Part shown: in pieces, positions 23,139-30,828 of the stretch
Layout: each line of letters begins with the position of its first letter
How positions within the stretch are numbered: the stretch's first letter is position 1
Assembly: GCA_030740135.1 (NCBI GenBank)
Contig: JASLXW010000002.1
Location: forward strand, 1-30,828
Direction of reading: 5' to 3'
DNA length: 30,828 nt
Source of the DNA: Nitrospinota bacterium
GTDB lineage: Bacteria > UBA8248 > JACPRG01
Program-made: the position numbers and the translations under genes
The notes under the pieces: model-generated
What the model was told of the DNA's origin: nothing
Seen by the model: the letters and a program-made list of their open reading frames with translations, nothing else
Databases searched by the model: none

Positions 23139-24905
23139 ATGAATAAATATCTTCGCCTCCTCGGTTATCTCAAGCCGTACTGGCGGAGGTGCGTCCTGTC
23201 CGGGATCTGCATGGTCGTCCTCGGAGCGGTCACGGCCATTCCCGCCTATATCGCCAAGGATGTGATCGACGGCGTGTTCATCGCAAAGAACGTCAGGATG
23301 CTGAACCTCATCGTTGCGGTCATTCTCCTCTCGTATATCGTCAAGGGAATCTTCGCTTATGGCCAGAGTTACTTCATGTTCTGGCTCTCCCAGCGGATGG
23401 TGATGGACGTGCGCAACCATTTGTATCGTCACTTTCACGAAATGCCGCTCTCGTTCTTCGTCCGGAAGACTTCGGGCGAGCTGATGTCGAAGATCACGTA
23501 CGACATCGCGCTGTTGCAGAAGGCGTCCGCGTCGGGGCTGCGAGACCTGGGACAACACACCTTCGGCCTGCTGTTCCTGTTGGGTATCGCCTTTTACCGC
23601 GACCCGTATCTGTCCGCCGTCTTCGTCGTCGTCCTTCCGCCGTTGGGTCTGATCATCGGCCGCCTGGGCGGCAAGATCCGGCGCATCACGGGGCGGATGC
23701 AAACGCAGATGGGCGACATCAACACGGCCATGAAAGAAGCCTTCCAGGCGGCCCGCGTCGTCAAGGCCTACAACGCCGAGGACCACGAGCTCGCCCGTTT
23801 TTCCAAGCGCAACCGGCGATTTTTCGGTCTGACGATGAAGGCCCGGCGCGTGCGGGCGCTCAGCCATCCGGTCGTCGAGATCCTGGGCGGCGCCGGGGCG
23901 GCCTTCATTCTGTGGGCCGGCGGCCACCAAGTGTTGAGCGGCGTCCGGACGCCCGGGGAGTTCATCTCTTTCCTGGCGGCGTTGGGGCTGATCATGGGTC
24001 CCCTCAAGCGCCTGTCCCGCACGTATCACACCCTCCAGGAGGGAATGGCGGCCGCCGACGCGGTCTTCGGCCTGATGGATGAATCCGCCGCCTTGAAGAC
24101 CCGGCGCGGGGGCCGGGGGGCCCCCGCGCTCCAACGCTCCATCCAATTCGAGCGGGTCTCTTTCCGCTACGAGGACGCACCGGTCCTTCAGGACGTGGAC
24201 ATCGAGATCCTCAAAGGGGAGGTGACGGCGATCGTCGGCCAAACCGGCTCGGGCAAAACAACGCTCCTCGACTTGGTCCTCGGCCTGTACGCGCCCACCT
24301 CCGGACGCATCCTCTGGGACGGAAAGGACGCGTCGGAGTACGACCCGGCGTCGCTGCGGGCGCACATGGCCGTCGTGACCCAGCAAACCGTCCTGTTCCA
24401 TGACACCGTGGCGGCCAACATCGCGTACAACCTGCCCGACGTCCCGCCCGAGCGAATCGAGGCGGCGGCGCGCGCGGCGAACGCCCACGGTTTTATCTCC
24501 GATCTGCCCGAGGGGTACGACACCCTCATCGGCGAGGACGGCGCGAAGCTCTCCGGCGGCGAGCGCCAGCGCCTGGCCATCGCCCGGGCGGTCCTGCGGG
24601 ACCCGGTCCTGTTGATCCTGGACGAGGCCACTTCCGCCCTGGACTCCGAATCCGAGCGGTTGGTCGAAGAGGCCCTCAACATCCTCATGCGGGACCGCAC
24701 CACCCTCATCGTCGCCCACCGGCTCTCCAGCGTGCGCCGAGCCGAGCGGATCCTGGTCCTGGACGAGGGCCGGCTCATCGAGCAGGGGACCCATGACGCC
24801 CTCCTCGCCCGGAAGGGCCTCTACGCCCGGCTCCTCCTCCTCCAATCGCCGATTCTCAAACCCGCCCGGGAAGCGTCCCCCGCCGGCGCTCTCGGGACGA
24901 ATTAA
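23139..24905 (+). CDS. msbA: ABC transporter, MsbA-type lipid A-core flippase
   Basis: A 588-residue half-transporter with fused membrane and ATPase domains. Residues about 1-310 carry six hydrophobic segments; the ATPase domain has Walker A GQTGSGKTTLLD (from residue 367), signature KLSGGERQRLAIARA, Walker B VLLILDEATSALD and the switch region IVAHRLSS. MsbA flips lipid A-core from the inner to the outer leaflet of the inner membrane; length and context in the LPS core locus support this over a general multidrug exporter. The ATG at 23139 begins MNKYLRLLGYLKPYW. The frame is open upstream but overlaps GT4-B. A stop/GTG pair separated by one base leads to GT4-C. Confidence 0.9.
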   Translation: MNKYLRLLGYLKPYWRRCVLSGICMVVLGAVTAIPAYIAKDVIDGVFIAKNVRMLNLIVAVILLSYIVKGIFAYGQSYFMFWLSQRMVMDVRNHLYRHFHEMPLSFFVRKTSGELMSKITYDIALLQKASASGLRDLGQHTFGLLFLLGIAFYRDPYLSAVFVVVLPPLGLIIGRLGGKIRRITGRMQTQMGDINTAMKEAFQAARVVKAYNAEDHELARFSKRNRRFFGLTMKARRVRALSHPVVEILGGAGAAFILWAGGHQVLSGVRTPGEFISFLAALGLIMGPLKRLSRTYHTLQEGMAAADAVFGLMDESAALKTRRGGRGAPALQRSIQFERVSFRYEDAPVLQDVDIEILKGEVTAIVGQTGSGKTTLLDLVLGLYAPTSGRILWDGKDASEYDPASLRAHMAVVTQQTVLFHDTVAANIAYNLPDVPPERIEAAARAANAHGFISDLPEGYDTLIGEDGAKLSGGERQRLAIARAVLRDPVLLILDEATSALDSESERLVEEALNILMRDRTTLIVAHRLSSVRRAERILVLDEGRLIEQGTHDALLARKGLYARLLLLQSPILKPAREASPAGALGTN

Positions 24906-24906
24906 G

Positions 24907-26178
24907 GTGTCCGAAGGCCGGCGGGAAGGGCCGCTCCGCGTCCTCCAGCTGATGAGCTGCCGCGGCTGGAGCTCCGACGCCTGGGCGGCCGTCTCCCTGA
25001 CCCTCGGGTTGCAGGAGCGAGGCCATGAGGTCATCCTCGTGTGCCGCGAAAAAGAGGGCGAAGGCGTCGCCGAAAAGGCCGCCGAGGCCGGCATCCGGCG
25101 GATCGAGTTCTTCTCCTTCCAATCGGGACTCAGGCCGGCGGTCTGGCGAAGAGACATCCGGGGACTCCGCCGCCTCATGGCCGCCGCCGACATCCAGGTC
25201 CTCCACGCCCACCGGGGCCAGGAACACTGGCTCGCGGCCGCGACCTTGCGCCTCGGCGGGGGGGGGGAGAGAGGGGGAGAAAATCGGCCCGCCGCCGCGC
25301 TCATCCGCTCCCGACACATCCTCCAACCCGTCCGGACGCATCCGGCGAACCGCTGGCTCTATAACCGGGCCACGGACCAAGTGGTCGCGGCGACCGAAAA
25401 GATCCGGGCGGGTTTCGAGCGCTCGGGCGCGTTCCGGTCCGCTCGGCTCATCACCCTGCGGGGCGGCGTCGACGCGCGCGATTTCCGTCCCGGCCTGAAC
25501 GGCCGGGGCGACCGCGAGAGATTCGGAATCCCCGATTCCGACGTGGTCTTCGGCATGAACTCGAGCTTTATCCGCCTCAAGGGGCACATGACGGCCCTTG
25601 AGGCGCTGGCCCGGCTCCGGCAAAGGGGCCTGCCCGCCCGGCTCCTGCCCGCGTGCGCCGGCGGGGATCAGCAGAAGGTGGCCCGGCGGGCCGCGGAGAT
25701 GGGCATCGGCGACGCCGTCCACCTGCTGGGATTCCGCAACGACCTCCCCACCGCCCTGTCGGCCGCCGACGCGGGCTTGTTCGCCGCCCGGAGCTCGGAG
25801 GGAACAAGCCGGGCCGTCCTGGAGTGGATGGCGCTCGGAAGGCCCGTCGTGGCGACGGACGTGGGCTGCGTCCGCGAGCTCCTCCGCGACGGGGCGGACG
25901 GGTTGATCGTCCCCCCCGAGAACCCGGCCGCCCTGGCGGACGCCATGGAACGGCTGGTCCGCAATCCCGAGCGGCTGCGGGACATGGGCCGGAGCGCCCG
26001 GGACCGCGCCGAGCGGGAGTACGACCGGCGCGCCTGGACCGGGAGAATGGTGGGCGTCTACCGGCGGGCCCTGGGCCTGCCCGCGGAACCCGCGGGCGAC
26101 GCCGGCGGGGCGCCGCCGGAAGGAGTGGACGGCGCCGATCAGCCCGCCGCGCAAGCCGGGCGGGGAGGCCGCCGATGA
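24907..26178 (+). CDS. Glycosyltransferase family 4 (GT4-C)
   Basis: A 423-residue GT-B enzyme. The N-lobe has LRVLQLMSCRGWSSDAWAAVSLTLGLQ and VLHAHRGQEHWLAA; the C-lobe has VFGMNSSFIRLKGHMTALEA and the donor-binding AADAGLFAARSSEGTSRAVLEWMA with PVVATDVGCVRELL. A Gly-rich insertion (LGGGGERGGEN) is coded by a run of ten G at 25258-25267. After about residue 395 the tail is low-complexity. The start is probably GTG 24907, just before the conserved N-terminus, with only a weak AAGG upstream; coupling to msbA translation is likely. Its stop overlaps the carbamoyltransferase start as ATGA. Confidence 0.86.
   Translation: MSEGRREGPLRVLQLMSCRGWSSDAWAAVSLTLGLQERGHEVILVCREKEGEGVAEKAAEAGIRRIEFFSFQSGLRPAVWRRDIRGLRRLMAAADIQVLHAHRGQEHWLAAATLRLGGGGERGGENRPAAALIRSRHILQPVRTHPANRWLYNRATDQVVAATEKIRAGFERSGAFRSARLITLRGGVDARDFRPGLNGRGDRERFGIPDSDVVFGMNSSFIRLKGHMTALEALARLRQRGLPARLLPACAGGDQQKVARRAAEMGIGDAVHLLGFRNDLPTALSAADAGLFAARSSEGTSRAVLEWMALGRPVVATDVGCVRELLRDGADGLIVPPENPAALADAMERLVRNPERLRDMGRSARDRAEREYDRRAWTGRMVGVYRRALGLPAEPAGDAGGAPPEGVDGADQPAAQAGRGGRR
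25258..25267. repeat. G10 homopolymer inside GT4-C
   Basis: Ten consecutive G followed by a GAGAGAGGGGG stretch, coding a Gly-rich loop in the N-lobe. One-base slippage here would truncate the enzyme. Confidence 0.9.
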
Positions 26179-27989
26179 CGGCGATCCTGGGGATAACGGA
26201 TTCGCACTGCGCCACCGCCGCCCTCCTCGTCGACGGCCGGGTCGCGGCCTGCGTCAGCGAAGAGCGGTTCACCCGCAAGAAGAACGAAGGGGGCTATCCC
26301 CGCCGGGCGGTCGAGTACTGTCTGGGGTTTCTTCCCGAAGGCGCGGACGCCCCGGACGCCGTGGCCCTGGCCGGGCGCGAGGCCATGGATCCGGAATGGT
26401 TCGACCGCGTGACCCGGGACGAGGCGTACATCGACGATTATTTCGAGGTCCCCCGCTCGCCCGGGGATTGGAGACCGCCCCCGTTTTCCCCATCGGGCCG
26501 AAGGAGACGGGCCCTGCGGCGCAAGCGCCCGCTCTCTCCGGACGAGCGCGTCTCAAGCGTCGCCGCCCACGTCGGGGTCCCCGCGTCCAGCGTCCGGCCC
26601 GTCGAGCATCACGGCTGCCACGCGGCGGCGGCCTATTACGCCTCCCCCTTCGCGGGGGGCGACGCCTTCATCCTGACCAACGACAACGCGGGCGACGGCC
26701 TGTGCGCCACGGTGAGCCGCGCGACCCCGGAAGGCATCCGGCGGCTCTCGGCGAGCCGGAGCGCCCACGGGTCCCTGGGCAGCTTTTATTCCCTGGTGAC
26801 GGTCTTCCTGGGGATGCGGCAATTGGAGCACGAGCACAAGGTGATGGGCATGGCGCCTTACGCGCCCGCCCACGGACGCGAGGAGGTCAACCGGATCTTC
26901 CGGGAGATGCTGGAGTACGTCCCGGCGGGGAAAAAGGAGGGCGCCCGGTTCCGCTGGCGGGTCCGGAAGCGGCGCTTCGCCCACCTGATGATGAAGCTGG
27001 CCCGGATGCGTTTCGACTGGGTGGCCGCCGCGGCCCAGGACCACCTGGAGAAACTCCTCGAGGCCTGGACGCGGGAGAGCCTGCGGCTGGCCGCCGAGAC
27101 GAACGGAAGCGGCCGGACAGCGCCGGGGCGGGTGGCCCTTTCGGGGGGGATCTTCATGAACGTCAAGGCCAACCAGGTCCTGGCGCAACTTCCCGAGATC
27201 GGCGAGCTCTTCGTGATGCCGAGCTGCGGCGACGAGTCCAACGCGATCGGCGCGGCCTATCAGGTCCATTACGGGGAAGGGCCGGAAAGACGCCCGGCCT
27301 CCGGGTTCCACCCGTTGGACGACCTCTACCTCGGACCGGAGTTTTCCTCCCGGGAGATCGAAGAGGCCCTCCGCCGGGCGGGGGTCTCGGACCGCCACGA
27401 GGTTTCCCGACCCGCCGACATGGAGACCCGGGCGGCCGAGCTGCTCGTCCGGGACGGGGTCGTCGCGCGGATGGCGGGGCGGATGGAGTTCGGCGCGCGC
27501 GCCCTGGGGAACCGGTCCATCCTGGCCGATCCCCGCGACTTCCGGGTCGTGGCCCGCATCAACAAAATGATCAAGAGCCGGGATTTCTGGATGCCCTTCG
27601 CCCCGACCGTCCGGGCCGGGGGGGCGGCCCGCTACCTTCGGCAACCGGAGGGCGGGGCGCTGTCGTCGCCCTTTATGATGCTGGCCTTCGACACGACCGC
27701 GGAGGGGCGGGAGGCCCTGGCGGCGGCCGTTCATCCCTACGACGCCACCGCCCGGCCCCAGATCCTGCGCGAGGAGGACAACCCGGCGTACGACCGGCTG
27801 ATCCGACGCTTCGAGGAGCGGGCGGGCGTGGGGGCCGTCCTCAACACGTCGTTTAACCTTCACGGCGATCCGATCGTCTGCGGGCCCTCCGAGGCGATTG
27901 AGACCTTTGAGCGGTCCGGCCTGCCTCATCTGATCCTGGGAGACCTTCTGATCAGCAAGGCGGGCGCCGAAAACGCCGAGAAGGGGTGA
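26175..27989 (+). CDS. Carbamoyltransferase (NodU/CmcH family), probable LPS core modification
   Basis: A 604-residue protein of the NodU/CmcH/TobZ family, which moves carbamoyl from carbamoyl phosphate (through carbamoyl-AMP) to a sugar hydroxyl. The N-terminus ILGITDSHCATAALLVDGRV and SEERFTRKKNEGG, the Kae1-like HHGCHAAAAYYASPF metal motif, TNDNAGDG, HEHKVMGMAPYA, LSGGIFMNVKANQ and the C-terminal GRMEFGARALGNRSIL with LNTSFNLHGDPIV are all present. The ATG at 26175 overlaps the GT4-C stop (ATGA). In Pseudomonas aeruginosa a related gene, wapO, sits in the core locus and heptose II carries a 7-O-carbamoyl group. The location here suggests the same kind of core modification, by inference. 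Confidence 0.92.
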   Translation: MTAILGITDSHCATAALLVDGRVAACVSEERFTRKKNEGGYPRRAVEYCLGFLPEGADAPDAVALAGREAMDPEWFDRVTRDEAYIDDYFEVPRSPGDWRPPPFSPSGRRRRALRRKRPLSPDERVSSVAAHVGVPASSVRPVEHHGCHAAAAYYASPFAGGDAFILTNDNAGDGLCATVSRATPEGIRRLSASRSAHGSLGSFYSLVTVFLGMRQLEHEHKVMGMAPYAPAHGREEVNRIFREMLEYVPAGKKEGARFRWRVRKRRFAHLMMKLARMRFDWVAAAAQDHLEKLLEAWTRESLRLAAETNGSGRTAPGRVALSGGIFMNVKANQVLAQLPEIGELFVMPSCGDESNAIGAAYQVHYGEGPERRPASGFHPLDDLYLGPEFSSREIEEALRRAGVSDRHEVSRPADMETRAAELLVRDGVVARMAGRMEFGARALGNRSILADPRDFRVVARINKMIKSRDFWMPFAPTVRAGGAARYLRQPEGGALSSPFMMLAFDTTAEGREALAAAVHPYDATARPQILREEDNPAYDRLIRRFEERAGVGAVLNTSFNLHGDPIVCGPSEAIETFERSGLPHLILGDLLISKAGAENAEKG

Positions 27990-28023
27990 ATCCGAACGGG
28001 CCTTCCATCAACGGAATGGATGC

Positions 28024-29031
28024 ATGCGAATTCTCATCGTCACCAACGAGCGCGCGAACGTCCCCGGCGTCGAGCAGTACGGGTATCACCGGGCCTTATG
28101 CGAGTTGGGCCACGAGACCGATGTCTTCTACTACCGGAAGAAGAGCTTCGCCTACTCCAACTTCCGGAGGGCCTGGGTGCATCGGATGAACAAGCGCCTC
28201 GTCGAACGGGTGCGCGATTGGAAGGCGGAGTTGCTCCTCGTCTTCCGGGGGGGATACGTATCCGCCGAAACCGTTTGCACCGTAAACCGGAAGACCTCCT
28301 GCGTCACCGTCAACTTTTACAACGACAACCCCTGGGGCCTGGCGGGCGTCTACCCCCCCCTGCCGTTCGAGGTGATCCAGGCCTACCGGCTCTTCCTGAC
28401 GAAGGACCGGTATTTCGAGCGGGAGCTGCGCGCCCAGGGGATCGACCACGTAAGATACCTGCCCCATGGGTACGACCCCGCATACTTTCGTCCGCCCGAC
28501 CTGAGCGAGGAGGACCGCCGCCGGTTCGGCGCCGACGTGAGCTTCGTGGGATCGCCCTATCCGTTCCGGGTGGCCCTGATGGACGGAATCGTCGGGCCGG
28601 AGGTGGACCTCCGCATCTGGGGAAAGGGCCGCTGGAAAGACGTGGAGAGCGACTGGATTCGCGAGCGTTACCAAGGCGTCCTCCCCAACGAGGACAAGGT
28701 CCGGGTCTACGCGGCGTCCAGGATCAACCTGAACCCGCAGCATCCGGGGGGCGGCGTCTTCAGCCTGGAAGACCGCTCGATCAGCATCGCCGGAAGCGGA
28801 GGGTTCCAATTGACCAACCACAAGGAGGACATCGGCGAGTTCTTCACGCCCGGCGAAGAGATCGCCACCTACCGCGACCAGGCGGACCTTCGGCGGCTCA
28901 TCGAATACCACGTCTCTCACCCGGACGAAACGGCGGAGATGTCCCGCAAGGCGATGGAGCGCGCCCTGCGGGATCACACCCACCGGCGGCGGGTGGAAAC
29001 CCTTCTGGAAATGCTCGGCGGGTCGGGGTAG
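28024..29031 (+). CDS. CgeB-like glycosyltransferase (glycosyl transferase 1_2 domain)
   Basis: A 335-residue protein of the CgeB/DUF3880 type. It starts MRILIVTNERANVPGVEQYG; the middle has NFYNDNPWGLAGVYP and HVRYLPHGYDPAYFRPP, then DVSFVGSPYPFRVALMD and the C-terminal domain with INLNPQHPGGG, SIAGSGGFQLTNHKED and FTPGEEIATYRDQADL. CgeB-like enzymes are found in spore-coat and surface polysaccharide loci; the substrate is unknown. The ATG at 28024 is 34 bases after the carbamoyltransferase stop. Its role is most likely core or O-chain sugar transfer, by context. Confidence 0.85.
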   Translation: MRILIVTNERANVPGVEQYGYHRALCELGHETDVFYYRKKSFAYSNFRRAWVHRMNKRLVERVRDWKAELLLVFRGGYVSAETVCTVNRKTSCVTVNFYNDNPWGLAGVYPPLPFEVIQAYRLFLTKDRYFERELRAQGIDHVRYLPHGYDPAYFRPPDLSEEDRRRFGADVSFVGSPYPFRVALMDGIVGPEVDLRIWGKGRWKDVESDWIRERYQGVLPNEDKVRVYAASRINLNPQHPGGGVFSLEDRSISIAGSGGFQLTNHKEDIGEFFTPGEEIATYRDQADLRRLIEYHVSHPDETAEMSRKAMERALRDHTHRRRVETLLEMLGGSG

Positions 29032-29220
29032 CGGGTCCCCCCCTTCCCCCCGGCCCCTTCCGGATAGAGGATGCTCCCCTTCCGGCGGACCCTCCGCCAT
29101 CCCGGGATCGGCCCGGGGGCTTCGCTCATTCGCGGCCGTCGAACACAACAGGCGCTTGAGATTCCTGGCCGCGCTCGAAATGACAACGGGTGCGGCGGAA
29201 GGCGCACGGGAGTCGGAAGG
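29032..29220. other. Intergenic region with hairpins and an interspersed repeat
   Basis: This gap holds GGCGGA-CCC-TCCGCC (29084-29098), a 6-base hairpin, then CCCGGG-ATCGG-CCCGGG (29101-29117), and the reverse-strand repeat described separately. None has a T-run, so a terminator is not shown. The frame of the next gene is open through here, but the residues are not conserved. Confidence 0.5.
29155..29188 (-). repeat. Interspersed repeat of the 'TGTCATTTCGAGCG...GAATCT' kind
   Basis: Read on the minus strand, the segment contains GTTGTCATTTCGAGCG, then CGGCCAG, then GAATCTCAAG. This resembles the short intergenic repeat TGTCATTTCGAGCGnAGCGAGnAATCT that I recall from many bacterial genomes and metagenome bins. 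It is the only copy seen in the window. It sits in the largest gap of the LPS locus, as expected for an intergenic element. Confidence 0.55.
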
Positions 29221-29247
29221 ATGGATCGGGATGGAAGCGCCCCCCTC

Positions 29248-30435
29248 ATGAACGATGACCGCCCCCTCCGGATCGCCCTCGTGCGGATCGCCGCCCACCG
29301 CCGCGGCGGCGTCGAGCGCTACGTGTGGGGATTCGCCCGGGACCTGGCCGCGAGGGGCCACGAGGTCCACCTCTTCGCCCGCCACTGGGAGGCGCTGCCC
29401 GGATCGATCATCCGCCGCCCCGTCGGCCGGCTGGGCGGCCTGTCGGTCCTCAAGGCGTGGAGCTTCGCCCGCGGCGTGGTTCACGCCCTCCGGGGCGGGC
29501 GGTACGACACCGTCTACAACTTCGACCGGACGCCCGTCCGGGGGATTTACCGGGCCGGCGAAGGATGCCACCGGGAGTGGCTTCGCGTGGCCGCGGCCCA
29601 CCTGCCGCCCGCCTCGCGGATGGCCAGACGCCTGGACCCGCTCCACGCGTTTCATCTCTCGACCGAGCGGCGGATTTTCTCGAAACAGGCCTCCACGGGG
29701 GTCGTGGCCATTTCGAGGAAGGTCCGCGAGGACATTCTCCGGCATTACGGCGCGCCCGAGGGGGACGCCCTCGCCGAGAAAGACGTCACCGTCATTTACA
29801 ACGGCGTGGACCTCGAGGAGTTCTCCCCCGCCGAAGACCCCGGAAGGAAGGATGAGATTCGAAAGGCGCTCGGCATCGATCCCGGCGATTTCGTCGTCCT
29901 GTTCGTGGGCTCGGGCTTTTTCCGAAAGGGCCTGGTTCACCTCCTGCGCGCGGCGGCCAAGCTCCGAAACGGGACGAGGCGGATCCGGGTTCTGATCATC
30001 GCTCCCCCGGGACGAAGGCCCGCGGCCGCGCGCATGGCGCGGCGGCTAGGCGTGGGGAAAATCGTCGGATTCCCCGGAGAGGAGACGCAAACCGCGGACG
30101 CATACCGGGCCTCGGACGTCTTCGTCCTCCCGTCCCTGTACGAGCCCTTCGGCTTCGCCGCCCTGGAGGCCCTGGCGAGCGGGATTCCCTGTATACTGAG
30201 CCAGCCCTGCGGCGCCTCGGAAATTATGACCGAAGGGGAGACCGGGCTCATCCTGGAGGACCCGACGGACGCCGACGGTTTGGCCGCGAGGCTGGAGCGG
30301 TTGTTCGATGAAGACCTGCGCCGGACCATGGGGCGCTCGGCCCGGCGGCTGGCGGAGCGGTTCCCGATTTCCCGGAACACGGACCGGATGCTGGCAGTCC
30401 ACCGCGAGATTCAAACCCGGGCGGGATCGACCTGA
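29248..30435 (+). CDS. Glycosyltransferase family 4 (GT4-D), WaaG-like
   Basis: A 395-residue GT-B enzyme. The N-lobe has LRIALVRIAAHRRGGVERYVWG and EVHLFARHWEALPG; the middle has GEGCHREWLR and VVAISRKVREDILRHYG with IYNGVDLEEFSP; the C-lobe has VVLFVGSGFFRKGLVHLLRAA and the donor-binding SDVFVLPSLYEPFGFAALEALA. The order and the GEGCHREW and VYNFDRTP elements are like WaaG/RfaG (glucosyltransferase I of the LPS core). The start is either ATG 29248 or the in-frame ATG at 29221, which has GGGAG eight bases upstream. It follows the 5' gap with the repeat, so it may have its own transcript, though no clear promoter was found. Confidence 0.88.
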   Translation: MNDDRPLRIALVRIAAHRRGGVERYVWGFARDLAARGHEVHLFARHWEALPGSIIRRPVGRLGGLSVLKAWSFARGVVHALRGGRYDTVYNFDRTPVRGIYRAGEGCHREWLRVAAAHLPPASRMARRLDPLHAFHLSTERRIFSKQASTGVVAISRKVREDILRHYGAPEGDALAEKDVTVIYNGVDLEEFSPAEDPGRKDEIRKALGIDPGDFVVLFVGSGFFRKGLVHLLRAAAKLRNGTRRIRVLIIAPPGRRPAAARMARRLGVGKIVGFPGEETQTADAYRASDVFVLPSLYEPFGFAALEALASGIPCILSQPCGASEIMTEGETGLILEDPTDADGLAARLERLFDEDLRRTMGRSARRLAERFPISRNTDRMLAVHREIQTRAGST

Positions 30436-30471
30436 CCTTCCCGTAGACCTGCGAAGGACGGAGGAATTCAG

Positions 30472-30828
30472 ATGGCTGGCAGTCTGGCCGGACAAACCGT
30501 GATCATCACCGGAGGCGGCAGGGGTTTCGGCGAGCACATGAGCCGGGCGGTCGCGAAAGAGGGCGCCCTTGTGACCGTGGCCGACCGGGACGCCGGGGAG
30601 GCGGAGCGGGTCGTCTCGGACATCGAAGCGGAGGGCGGCTCAGCCATCGCCGCCGGGACGGACGTCACGAACGAGGCCCAAGTGAAAGAGATGGTCGGCA
30701 GGACTTTGGAGCGATCCGGCCAAATCGATGTCCTCGTCAACAACGCGGGGGTGTCGGGTCCAAGCTGCGATTACACCGAGGTCACGCTCGAAGATTGGAA
30801 GGCGGTCTATGACATCAACGTCAACGGC
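30472..30828 (+). CDS. Short-chain dehydrogenase/reductase (3' end cut by window edge)
   Basis: The first 119 codons of an SDR oxidoreductase. The start is ATG 30472, with GGAGGA at 30460-30465. The nucleotide loop TGGGRGFG, the DRD acidic residues at the end of the second strand, and VLVNNAGVSG are visible; the catalytic Ser-Tyr-Lys region lies beyond the window. The second strand (VTVADRD) ends in Asp, which favours NAD over NADP. The substrate cannot be read from this part. It is 36 bases after GT4-D, but SDRs of this type are often unrelated to LPS. Confidence 0.9.
   Translation, partial: MAGSLAGQTVIITGGGRGFGEHMSRAVAKEGALVTVADRDAGEAERVVSDIEAEGGSAIAAGTDVTNEAQVKEMVGRTLERSGQIDVLVNNAGVSGPSCDYTEVTLEDWKAVYDINVNG

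Noticed and set aside
23133..25319. 728-codon open frame on the minus strand opposite msbA
   Set aside because: It is antisense to msbA and GT4-C, with no motif; long antisense frames are expected in GC-rich coding DNA.
28096..29940. 614-codon open frame on the minus strand
   Set aside because: It runs antisense to two clear glycosyltransferase genes and the gap between them, with composition typical of a shadow frame.
1..30828. rRNA, tRNA or CRISPR arrays
   Set aside because: No regularly spaced direct repeats, tRNA-like cloverleaf or rRNA-conserved stretches were noticed in the gaps, which are all short.

Overview
The window is a gene-dense, GC-rich segment of a Gram-negative bacterial chromosome, with every recognisable gene on the + strand. 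An outer membrane with lipopolysaccharide (LPS) is indicated by an ADP-heptose pathway, two heptosyltransferases and an MsbA-type lipid A flippase. The order yceD-rpmF-plsX-fabH-fabD-fabG-acpP-fabF-rnc-smc is common in deltaproteobacteria-like and related phyla. The sequence alone does not fix the phylum. GTG and TTG starts and 1-11 base stop/start overlaps are frequent, which indicates long translationally coupled operons.

Layout. (1) 1-449: the 3' part of a DDE/integrase-type transposase cut by the window edge. (2) 600-3262: a membrane-anchored M23 peptidase-like protein with a long basic Pro/Arg linker, overlapping a gamma-carbonic-anhydrase-like hexapeptide protein. (3) 3384-6359: a phosphate/polyphosphate group made of a DUF47 (PhoU-like) protein, a Pit phosphate transporter and a Ppx/GppA phosphatase. 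(4) 6360-13703: an AT-rich spacer with two sigma70-like promoters, then the fatty-acid/phospholipid operon yceD, rpmF, plsX, fabH, fabD, fabG, acpP, fabF, ending in rnc.

(5) 14010-14474: a chimeric ORF. Its first ~86 codons are the SMC ATPase head start. Its last part reads as the C-terminus of an LpxL-type lipid A acyltransferase. The rest of smc (over 1000 codons) and the front of the acyltransferase are missing, so this is either a real deletion/rearrangement or an assembly join. The DNA also looks richer in GC after this point.

(6) 14471-30435: an LPS core locus: waaF-like heptosyltransferase, gmhB, rfaE1, rfaE2, waaC-like heptosyltransferase, a sugar-nucleotide epimerase, a Trm112-family protein, a KdtX/WaaE-like GT2, two GT4 enzymes joined at a run of 15 G, msbA with its own promoter, another GT4, a NodU/CmcH-type carbamoyltransferase, a CgeB-like glycosyltransferase and a last GT4. 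ADP-heptose supply, heptose transfer, core extension, probable carbamoylation and lipid A-core export are thus together. The content resembles the Pseudomonas waa locus, which also carries a heptose carbamoyltransferase. gmhA, hldD, waaA and lpxK are not in the window. (7) 30472-end: the start of an SDR oxidoreductase cut by the window edge.

The observations most worth following are the smc/lpxL chimera, the G15 tract whose one-base gain would fuse two glycosyltransferases, the loss of zinc ligands in GmhB, and the carbamoyltransferase in the core locus. No rRNA, tRNA or CRISPR array was seen.
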